Source of the DNA: an uncultured Clostridia bacterium
Lineage (GTDB): Bacteria; Bacillota; Clostridia; Christensenellales; DTU072
Assembly (NCBI GenBank): GCA_934274515.1
Contig: CAKQTC010000010.1
Span: 20,827 to 84,826, forward strand
Direction of reading: 5' to 3'
DNA length: 64,000 bases
In this document: piece after piece, positions 42,701-54,700 of the stretch
How the letters are laid out: every line of letters begins with the position of its first letter
Position numbering within the stretch: position 1 is the first letter of the stretch
Notes under the pieces: model-generated
Databases searched by the model: none
What the model saw: only the letters and a program-made list of their open reading frames with translations
What the model was told of the DNA's origin: nothing
Program-made: the position numbers and the translations under genes

Positions 42701-45700
42701 ACAGGAAACAGACTGCGATAATCGCGGTGTCGCTGTTCAACGACAGAATAGAAATCGCGCCTACGACGAAAGCGCTCGGAAACCTTCTCGGCGTGGATAT
42801 GCCCGCGTTTAGCGGAATAAGCGTTTCTATGAACCTCGACGCAGGAATAACCAACATTGCGTTAAACGTCAATATGGACGGGAACAACCGGTTCTCGTTG
42901 TCGTTGCCCGAAGAAGGCGGTATCCGCTTAGGGTTCAACCTGACCGACGTGGAAATCAACTCCAAGATAGGCACGATAGACACTGCCGGGTTCGGCGGAC
43001 TTAACGGACTGTTCGTGGGAGCGAGCGGCATCAATGTCGACGTGGAAACGCTTATCGGAAGTTTGCTCGATACGCTCGACGTCAACAACTTGCAACTTAA
43101 CCTTGAAAAGAGAACGGACTACTGGGACAGAAGAGACCTGTATTCCTTCTATCCGTACGTCAACGCAAGCGGTCCGACTTACTATGCCGACGACATAAGC
43201 GGTTACGACGGACAAGACGCGCACGCGTTTACCGTCCTATTCAAGGTTATTAAGATAGCGAGAATGATTTACGAACTCGGCAAAGCGATAAAGGCTTTGG
43301 TCGAAATGCTTACGAACTGGGTCAGCAGTTTGTGGAACATTATAAAACTCGTTAAATCGCTTTACAATCTGTATCAACAGTTGAAAGATTTGGTCGGAGA
43401 AGTAACGTTACCGCACGAGCATTTCCCGAAACTGTACCGAAATACGTTCTCGCGAGGGCGACTTGCGATTAATCGAACGGCAAACAACGTGCTGGGATTG
43501 GCGTTGACCGTACCTTCGGGTAAGAGTACGGCGGTTAAGGCGTATATAGAAGACGCTACGCTGCTTCTAGACATATCGCTCGACTTTACGATAGACTTGC
43601 TTGGCATAATCAAACTCGATATGAGTACGATTATCGACAAAGCGCTCGGGTTCATTAGCGGACCTATGGGCAACGACGGCGGATTCGAAACCACCGACGC
43701 CGTTCCGCTCAAAATGCTTGCGATTTGCCCCGAATGGATAATGACGCTTATCGACGACAAGAGCGTGGAAAATACTTCCGGTTATTACGGACGTATTTAC
43801 GGCAGACTTACCGATCAATACGACCAACCCGTTAAAGACGCAACCGTTACTTACGTCACCGACAGCGCGGAATACGTCGTTAAGTCCGACAAAGACGGAT
43901 ACTACTACTTCGTAGAAATTCCGATGACGAAGCACATCAACCCGATGAACAATCCGTATCTCCTCAGCAAAGTAAAAGAAGAGATGAGGAAAGCGCACGG
44001 CACGGAAGCGCCCGAGATGGGCAAAGCGTGGTACGAAGGCGTCGAATACATTTATCACGACGGATACTACTACGTCAACAGCGACAGAGGAACGCTTAGT
44101 TTCTACGCCGAAGGCTACGCTTCGCCGGCAAACGAAACCGGATTGTTTATTCAACCCGCTCAAACGAGAAGGGCGCTCGTGTTCAACCAAGAACGCACGA
44201 TGTACCGTACGTCGGGTATCAACAGTTCGCTCATTAAGATGAGGGGTTTCGCTTCGCGCTCCACGCTTACCAACGGTACGAGCGCGGGAACGTTTGGCGG
44301 CGCGGATAACAGCGACGCGTACTTGGCGGCAATAAACAAGAACGACGATTTAATCGGCGGCGTAACCGTCAAATACAACGGCGGACTTAAATCCGGCACG
44401 ACGAACATGATAATCGAGGACGAAACTTACGGTATGTTCAACATGTCGTACGAAGTCTATCCCGATTTGCGCGCGTTAGGCGGAGGAAGACAGTTCTTCG
44501 ACGTTACGCTCGGCGGATACAAGTGGACGGGCGCGGCAGTTGCGAGAAGAATAAACGTGAACGCGGACGGCTCGACCAACGGGTATTCGCAAGTTAAGTA
44601 CTTGCAAGACGCCGACGCCATCGACGAATGGATAGCGAACGTTGCGGCGCTTGCGGCGGATCCCGGCACGGAATCGAAGAAGACCTACAACGTGGAAATC
44701 TACTTCTTGATGGAATACGAAGCGAGAAATACCGTTACGTTCGTCGGTTCTCTATGCGAATACGTCGAAGCGACGGGATTCTACGTCGGCAATCCGATAA
44801 TCGGCGAATTCTACGAATTCGACTCTTCGACGAACGGTTACAACCGTACCGCGGACGAAATCTTCCAAGCAAACAAGAAGTACTTTACGAAAGTCATACC
44901 GCTTGCCGACGATTACACGATATGGGTAGCGGTGGCGGACCGTGGCGGCAGCAACTGGAAGACCGTGGGCGTACACAACTATTACGAACTCGAACCCGAC
45001 AATTTCAGCACGTCGGTAGACAAAGAGAACGGAACGTTCAGTATTACGACGAACGCGCTCGCGAAGAACAAAGACTACAAACTCAAAATACGTTCCAAAA
45101 AGTATCAAAACATCGATTTGCGTATGGCAGGAACGGAAAAATACGTATCTTACACCGACGGAAAGAGCAGAACCAAGGCTACGACGTTTGAATACCTCGA
45201 AGGCAGCAACGAGTATATCAACGCGCAGTTCTTCCTCGAACGCAGAGCGGCTCACTGGTCGGATACCTACGTTTCCGAAGACGCGTCCCTTCTCGAAGGA
45301 ATGAGAATAAGAATAGGTACGGACGTACTCGACAAGGATTACGTAAGCACGCATAGCGACAGCGATACCTATACTTATCCCGAACTCGAATATCAAACGG
45401 GCGGAGAGATTATCTATAACAGTTATTCTTACGTTGAAGTATGGCTTAACAGCGGTAAGTTCAACAAGATAATAATGATGGTCAACAACCTGCTGTGGGG
45501 CTTGGACGGAACGATGGAAGTCAATCCCGACGCGTCGCTCACGCCTAAGGATATAAGTATTGCCAACCGTACCGGCAAAGGCGACTTCGACGCGTCGCAG
45601 TACAAAGAACAAGACCTCGCGAAGAACGGCGAAGATTACTACATCGACAGATTCATAAACCTTTACAGAGGGCAATACAACGAAGACGACTTCAAAGTAG

Positions 45701-48700
45701 GCGACAAGATTTATCAAAGCGAAGGAGCGTACTTGCAAGCGATAATCAGCGCGAACCAAAAGACGGGTTCCGGACTTATCCACTATCTGATGATGATGGT
45801 GCTTATAGATATGGCGGGACTAGGCAAGTTCTCGTACGATTTCACTTGGCTATTCAACATATTCGGTAAAGGTTACGACGAAGCGTACATAGGGCTTATC
45901 GACCTTATCGCGTTTGCCGTGGCAAGCCCGAAATCCTTTGAAGCGTTACCCAAACTATGGATATTAGACATCGGCGGAATACTGTCCAAGATAGGAACCA
46001 TGATAGGCGACTTGCTTGCGATGGTATCCAAAACGATAAGCGGTTTGTTACCGTTGTACACGTCTTACAATATGTTTGAGACCGCCGACCTTGACCAAAG
46101 TCCGCTTAACAGCACGTATTACGCGCTCGATATGAAGGACGAAACGGGCAATATCATCGAGAAAGAAACGGGCAACATACACGAAGTGTTTATGGGTAGC
46201 AACGCGAAGAAAGAGATAGTCGGAACCTACACCGTACAAAACAACGGCGAGATAATTACCGACGCGAAACTCTACCGCGAAACCGTAGAACACGACAGAA
46301 GCGTGTACGCCAAGGTTACGCTCCGAGAAGGCAGCGAAAACGGCGCGATAGACAATATAAGACTCGTTCTTAACGGCGCGTCTTATTCGAAGAGCGCGGA
46401 ATACGGCGGAGCGGGGGTCGAAAGCAAGAACGTCGACTCCGACGTTACGCCCGACAAGTCGAAAGAGTGGAACTACGACTTCCCGTATTACAGCGGACAG
46501 AACGGCAAGTTCTTCTCGAAGAGTTCGAAGCAAATTACCGAGAGTTACTACAGACTGACCGATAAGAAAGTAGAAAGCGGTATCGATACGTCGCTCTACG
46601 TCAGAGTAAAAGGCACGGATAACTACATTCCGGCGGGACAAGCGGAAACCGACGACTTATCTCAATACGAAGACTTCTACTATGCGAAAATCGAAAAGAC
46701 CGAAAAGACCAACGTTTCCAAATCTTACACGTTCAGAAACGACACCGGCGCGATTTACGAAATCAAAGCGTACGATGTTCGTACGATGATGGTTATCGAA
46801 AAAGGCAAAGACGTGAAGTTTAACGGACAATACTACGGTAAAAACGGTATGACGACCGGATACCATTCGTACATAAGCAAGTTCGATACCGTAGCCGACT
46901 TTATGAACGATTGGATAGGTTCGAGCAACTATAACGGTTACTCGACGACGGACGTATACTTCGTGGACGAACTCACCGGCGAAAAGATAGTGTACTACCG
47001 TTATTTCGTATTCGACGCGTACGGCGACAAGTACGATATGAAAGATAACGGAAACAGCATTAAAGACGACCGTTATCAAGAAGTCGATATAGACTTTAAC
47101 GGACTCGGCTTACGCAACGTAATCACGACCGATTACTCCAACGCAAGATTCTATCGCTACGAGTATTCCGAAGAAGAGGGATACAGAGCGGTCGGCGAAG
47201 AAGACGGAACGGGCGCAAGGTTGTGGACGAACCCGACCAAGATAATCGTTTACGACCCGTACGACCTTACTGACTTCCGTGCTATCGGCGGAACGTGGTC
47301 GATGCAAGGCGCTTCTACCGGCGAAGTCGGCAGAAGAAACTACGACGCGAAAGTTACTATCAAAGACATTCTCGCAAACCGCGTAAACGTAAGGTTTAAC
47401 ACGGGTACGAGCAGGGGCAGCAACGGCGTAGGCATTGCGTGGAACCTTGACGCAATCAAAGGGTTCAAACCGTTAAACGGCGAGAAGTGTTATCTCGAAG
47501 GGTATATCGGTAACGCCGTATTCGCGGAAATCGAAATCGAAGTGGCAAACGCGTCTCTCGAAGGAGCGGACGGCGCGACAAGCACGGCGAACACGATTAA
47601 GACCGAACTGTTGAAACTCGCTCAGAGAATTAAGTTCGACCCGTACAAAGAATCGGTGGAGAACTTTATCGATAAGTTCTACGACGTGTTTATGGCGGAA
47701 TACAGTTCCACCGAAAAAGTGAACGACAATCCGCTTAGAGAAAAGACGTATATCTACAACGACCTCGTTTGGACGCTCGACTATACTTACACGAGTTATA
47801 AAGACAAGGACGGAAACAGGATTAAGTCGTACGACTCGCTCAAAGATTACGACAATGCGTACATCACCCTTAAATACAGGACGTACGGCAAGGATTCCGC
47901 CGGAAAGGATTACAAGTCCAACACTGCGTGGAACACGCTTAAAATCAACCTGCTCGAAGTGAAGAACTATACCATCGACAGAGTAGGGGCGAATATCGAA
48001 GGCGAAGGCGTAGTGGGAAGCGGAGTGGTTCACGCGGACAGAGATCTTATAAAAGCAAGACTTTTGGCAATCTATCCGAGCCTTAAAGACAGCGAAGCGA
48101 CGACGAGAGCGAATACCTATACGGGTATGATAGACATCAATCCGCTTAACAATTCCAATCCGTACGAAACGATGGAAAAAATCAATTCCTTCGACGTGCT
48201 GCTTGCTCGACTTACCGAAGAAGGCAATCAAGAAACCGTAGAAGGATGGGAAATCATACCGAATTCCTTTGAAGTCGAACGCAACAGAGCGGGCAGAACG
48301 CTTGCCGACTACGACAGTTTGGATACGAGCGAACAAAACTACACCGTCAGTTACAAAATTACCGACGCCACGGGCAACGTGCAAACCGTTAAAGTTTGGG
48401 TACACGTTCAAGCGTCGGGCATTACCGGTACGATTGACGGACTGGAAACCGAACTTTACGACGCGGTTACCCCGTACGAACAGACCGGCACGGGCGACAA
48501 GACAAACGATGTGCTTAACGCGCTCAACTTGAAGAAAGAAACGGGCATCGTATACGAAAACACGTCGGGCGAGGACGGAGCGAAAGGCGAGAAAGTATCT
48601 CTCGGCAACAACCCGACCGTGGAATACGTCCCGTTGGCGGTTCCGAGCGGCGACGGATACGAAATCAAACCGTATATCTACGTTAAAGGCGAGAACGGAC

Positions 48701-51700
48701 TTTCGTACGCTATACCGATTAAGAAGAGCGACGACGCGAGTTTGGTTGACTATACGGTAGGTTTGGGCAAGAACAAGAGAACGGGCAAAGCGAGTTTCGT
48801 CATCGATCTCGAAGTCGGAAAACAAGGTTTTGCGCGTACGGAAATGAACAGGATAGTCACGAACGCTCTTCTCGAAAGCGCGAAGACGAATTCGGCGTAC
48901 TCGTCCGACAGAGCGAAAGCGAAAGCGTACGGAGTGCTGTACGAACAGAGCGACAGAATTACGCGTAACGAGATGACCGCTATGTACAACGAATACAGAG
49001 CGAAATTCCCGTTGGTCGGCGAAACGGGCGCGAAAGCGTACGTTTGGGAACAGGTTTACGAATCCTTCGCAAGCGAAGCAAGCGAGAAATACAGTCCCGT
49101 AGACGCGCTTATGCTCGACGTAATTCTTCTGAAACAGCAACTTACCTGGGCGGCTCTTACCTACGAAGGCGCGAAGAGCAAAGGTTATGACATTATCTAT
49201 GCGTCGGGCGTGGTATCCACGAGAAAACTTACCGACCTTACTCTCGACGCGGCTGTGAATAAACCCTTAGCGACGACGACGGAAAGAAAAGCGTACGCGT
49301 GGGATAAGTGGTACGACGAGTACACGAGAGCGGTTATCGGATTGCCGAGAACCATCGACACAAGAACGGTCAATAAAGTAGCGGCGGTTATCGTTACCGA
49401 AACCGTACCCGAAAACATAACCAAACTCGGCAACGCGAACGTATCGTTCAAGGGCGTTGTGGATAAGAACGGACAAGCGAAGTTCTTCTCGAAATCCGTT
49501 ACTTGGCTAGGCGAAGACAAGATAATTCAGACGCTTAGAGAAAACGTCGGTATCGCAGGGTACATTGCTTACGCGGAACTCATACTTAAAGACAACGTGT
49601 TCGGCAGTCAAATAGTACGCGGTATACCCGTTCAACTCAGCATAATCAAGGTTGACCGCATTATCTACAACACGATAGGCAACGAACTCAGCGAGAGAAC
49701 GTCGTACAGACCCGAGGGAGAAGACGAATTCGTTAGACTCGGCGTAGACCCGTACGACGAAAAGTCGATAGACATAACGCTCGGTTGGTACTTCACGCAA
49801 ACGGGTTCGACGAGTAACAACGACGCGATAATGCTGCAAACGAGTACCGAAGCGGGCGCGACGCAGAGCGTAATATCCTACTTCAACCGCGTATGGGAAC
49901 TTGCCACTTACTTTGACGAAAACGGCAAAGAAAAAGTGCTGTGGCGGTATAAGAACGACAGTAACAACAACGGCGACTTTACCGACGACGGCGTGGGCTT
50001 TGACGGCAAGAAAAACACCGAAATCGAAATACTCGTACGTTCTTACGGGTACTCGGAAGACAATTCTTCCAACAAGTGGCAGACGTGGGTTACGTTCGAC
50101 CTAGCGAACGTAGTCAACTCGAAAGACGGTATTATCCTGACCGAACCTACGGGCGAATACAGAACCTACAACTTCATCTCCGACGCGACGGTGGCGGCAA
50201 TCGAAGGCGACGCGACGTTTAACGGCAACAAAGTTACCGTAAGCAAAGAAAGCGGAAAGACTTACGACTACACGATAAGCGTGGATCCGTACGAAGTAGA
50301 CCTGTCCGGAGAAGGCACGTTCAGCGTGGTTTACACGAGAAACGCGTCCAAACCGAAGAACGATCCTTCGCGTTACAGCGTGCTTAAAGGTACGATAGAT
50401 TTGAGCGTTGCGGAAATGCAAAACTTCTACAATCGCAGTTACGTCGATACCGAAATCGTCTTCCGCACGACGTATAACAACAAGCAAAGCGTCAAAGTAA
50501 GGATTTATAACTCGACGATAAGACAGTTCACCGAAATAACGGGTATCGAGTATTACAACGGCGACAAGCGAGTAGACTTTAACAAAGTCGTCGCGTCGGC
50601 GTACGACGACCTTACGTCGATTATGCCGAACAAAGCGGTGGTTACTATGGTCGTAGACCAAAGCGTAACCGAAAAAGTAACGCTTGACGTAATATGGAGC
50701 AACATCGATAAATACGACTATACGGGACTTACCGAGGCAGGGAAGAAACCGACGGCACTCGCGCTTATCGGAAACAGGACGTTCGGATACAGAACGGACG
50801 AAGTTACGCTCAAAATAGCGAAAGAAATCATCACGTCGATAGACGAAAAAGACGGCGTGAAACTCGGCGCGCTGCCCGACGCGGTTACCATAGACCCGTA
50901 CAATTCCGACAAGAACGCCACGACAAACGGAATGAGTATGGACGCGATAAAGGCGAGATACACCGAAGTGCTTATCACGAGCGACGTTAGTTACGACGGC
51001 GAAGTATTGCAAGCGGGCAGACAAAGAAAGGTATCCGTCAAGATAGACGATAGCAATATCGACTACGACGATTACAACGCGAGCGGATTTGCCGAAGCGA
51101 CGCACGAAATATACTTTAACGTCGGAAACACCGTTACTTACGGCGTCAACGGACAAAACGGATTTGAAGTTCGTACTTCTTATCCCGTAAGCGCGACGTT
51201 GCTGTCGAGAAAGATAATTTCCGTAGTGTTCAAAGAAAGAACGGTTGTGGACGGTAAAGAAGTTATCGGCGACGAAACGGAACTTTCGGGCGACATTTAC
51301 AAAGAAGTATATCTCGGCGACTTTACGGCGGAGGACAGTCCGTACGCGGTATACGCTCAGTACGGCAGCGCAAACAAACCCGTTCGTCTTACCGACGGTA
51401 TCGTAATCGACGCGCTTTCCAAGCAGAACGTGGAATATACGCCCGGCGGCGGCGAATACAACGTAAAAGCGTACATCGGCGAAGGCAGCCTAAGACAGGA
51501 ATTCAACGTCTTGGTCAGAATAGAAAAGGCGATGTTGCTCGGCTTGGTAAACACCGACGAAAACGGAATTTCTTCCGCGGGAACGTATAAGGGCAACGAT
51601 ATGCTCGTTTACGAACGCAATGTCGGACTTAATATGTACGAATTGAAAAATCTCGTCATCGAGCCGTTTATCGGATTCGTAAACAAAGGAGAGTTCGCGG

Positions 51701-54700
51701 CGAACAGTCTTGTCGATTACAACGGAAGAAAAGACTACGCGGCGTACGGATTGCCGTCTACGATAGAAGTTCTGCTCGACAGAAAGGACGGTATGGAAAC
51801 GACCGTGCTTAACGTAGAATGGGATTATTCGGCAGTGCTTAACGCAATGAGTATAAACGGCGGCGAATACGACGAAAAGGAAACCAACACAATCGTACTT
51901 GCCAAAGTTTATAAAGACGTGGACGCAAACGGTAAACCCGTCAACGTACAGGCTGCGAGAGTGAGCGTATCCGTAACGAACAGAGCGGTTAAACGCTACG
52001 AAGTAAGTTACGACATGCAAGGAGCGAAAGGAACGTACGCGGCGATAGACGACCTTGTTTACACCAAGTTCAACGGCGGCGCGACGAGTACTTACGAACT
52101 TCTGCTCGACCCGTACAACCTTAAAAACGCAATGTTCGAATCGAACAACCGTATCAACGCGACGAGCACGACGTACAGCGAAAGTCTTACCGACGAAAAC
52201 GGAAACGCAAACACGTCGTTCACGTATTTCAGATATGCGAAAGCGATATGCGAAGGCGATTACGAAATAACCTACACGCTCACGAACGACAATTACAAGA
52301 TTTACGACGCGAGAACGGGTTATTCCACCGTGACGAGCAATCTGTATACGGGCAGAAGCGTTAAGGTAAACCTTACCGTAGGGGCGGATATAGCGGATTC
52401 CGAAGCGGCGAGAAAGGGCGCGAAAGACGCGTACGGCTTGAAAGTCGCGCCTAAGACGAACGGAAGAGACTACGTTCCTTCTTCGACGAGCGAAAAAGTA
52501 TTCCGCGATTCAATCGACGTAAGAATACTCGATATGACGTACGAAGCGGGCAAAGGTTTGGATAAAGACGCGTACTATATCGACGTTTACGGAATAATCG
52601 ATTCCTTCGACAAGACGGTCAACTACGAAGAAACGGTTTCCGGCAAGACGATTATCGGTAGGGATAACTCGAAATACGCGTGGAGCGACAGTTATACCGG
52701 AACGATAAGCAACATAGTAAGCCATACGTTCGACACGATAAGTTACGACGGAACGGACGCGAACGTCAACCGTTATTCGATAGACACGGTTAAAGGTAAC
52801 GGCGCAGGCGGCGTAGCGGTTACGCTTAGAAAGGCGGCAGGCAGCGGCGCAGGCAGACAAATCGGTTACGGCGGCGGCGTAGGCAGACTTATAGTAACGT
52901 TCGGTTCGGCAAGCGAACAGGCGGCAGGCGGCGTTCAAACGTTCGACGTACCCGTCGTTTACGTTGAAAGAACGGTAGAAAACGTGCTGTTTGTCACGAG
53001 CGCGGCGACAGGTTCTACCGCACCGTTCTATAACGCGACGACCAACACGTTCGAGTTCGACCCGTTCGTTAAATACGTTAATAACCCCGACGGATTTAAT
53101 CAAAACGAAACGGCGGGCTACGAACAAGGTTATATCAAGAACGGACAGTATGCCGCGACGATTAGATTTAAGGAAACCGCTATCGACAAAGCGTTGAATA
53201 TGACGCTCAGAACAAGCAGTTACGACCTAAGCGAACAAGTAAGCACGCAGTACGTCGGACTTACGTTTAGCGATAGTAGCATAACGATTAAGACGAACGG
53301 CGGTACGTTCGACGTCTACGGAATAATCGCAAACAGCGGAAAAGATTCCGAACTTAGCAGACAGAGAATACCGTACAAAGCGAAGTTTAAGTCGAGAATA
53401 GCGGGAGTCAATTCCTTAGTACCGCACGGCACGACCGAAAACGGCGAAGTGATTTACTACCATACGTTTGCCGAGGCCGAGGAAGCCGGAACGAATTATG
53501 AAATCGTAAACGGATTTACCGCAAACCTGTTTATCGACGGAGTGCTTACCAACAAGACAGTGACGCTTGACAACGGCGGAACGATTAACGTAAGATGCCT
53601 TGACAAATCGAAACTCGAACAAGCGCTTAAAGTTTATGACTATATCGGACAGTTCAATATCGATAAAGAAATAAGCAAGGGCGTGTTCAAGAATAAGTCG
53701 GGTCAGGTTTACTACGTCTACGGACGCGGCACGACCACACCGATAAGGTTCGTATACGGCAAGAACGCGACGGATTATATCGGCGAAGTCGTAGTAAACG
53801 GCAGAAAGAACAAAGTTACGTTCGTTCTTACGAGCGATGAAATAAGCGGCGAAGTAGACGGCGAACTGTTCAACAACGGCGTTCAAATGATATTCAATAT
53901 GGACGCGGCGTACGGTATCAACTACCGCGGTACGGGAGTTAAGTTCATTATGAAAATCCCCGGATTTGCGGCAGGAAGAAACGAACAACAAGAAATCGTC
54001 GTTAAGGTAAGCACGAAAGAACAGTATATACCGTTCGCTATTCCGACGATGAAGTACGGATTTAACGGAAAATCGGCGAATGCGAGCGAGTACAAGATTA
54101 ACTTGAATAACCCCGTCATCGAAGGCGTGACTTTGGATATTTACGGATACGCTTGGCTAGTCTACTTCCAAAGCATTATCGACGCGAAGAGCGGAGGAAA
54201 CCATCAATACGCCAGAGTCGGCAGCAAGATTTATTTGAGAGACACGACGTGGGGTAGCAATGCGAACGTGGCGTACGGTAGAATGAATATGGTAAGTTAC
54301 GACACCGTTACGGGAAGATTTACCATAGAAAGCCCGTACTACTTCATTGAAGACGGCGGTATCAAGATGCCCGACTACGTTACGATTTACGCAGGTAGCA
54401 AAGCGACGAAAGACAAATTCGGCGGCGCGCTCGAACATTTCGGCGGCAAGCCTTCGGACGAGTACGTCGCGTACGGTTCGTTCTCGGAATGGTTCACCGA
54501 ATGGATGAATGACGCCGGAGAAACGGGCGGCAAGCAACTCGATAAGTACTATAATTACTATCGCGGCGCGAAGGAACCGGAAAACGAGAAATTCCTCGTT
54601 GCGATTTGGAGCGGCGGCAGCGAAAACAAGATAACGGTTAACTTCAACGACGAAGAAAGGGCGACGACGTTCAAGATGAGTATCGACGACCAGGCGGTAA

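Noticed and set aside
44628..45191. Plus-strand 187-residue frame in another phase of the giant gene
   Set aside because: Arg-rich composition, no ribosome binding site, fully inside the giant coding region whose own frame continues without disturbance.
47473..49140. Minus-strand open frame of 555 residues inside the giant gene, and similar ones at 22810-24018, 24082-25134, 34111-35214, 36397-37494 and 50101-51156
   Set aside because: They are long only because the giant gene avoids codons that would give stops in this antisense frame. Composition (Arg, Phe, Val rich) is the mirror of the sense codons and no domain is visible.
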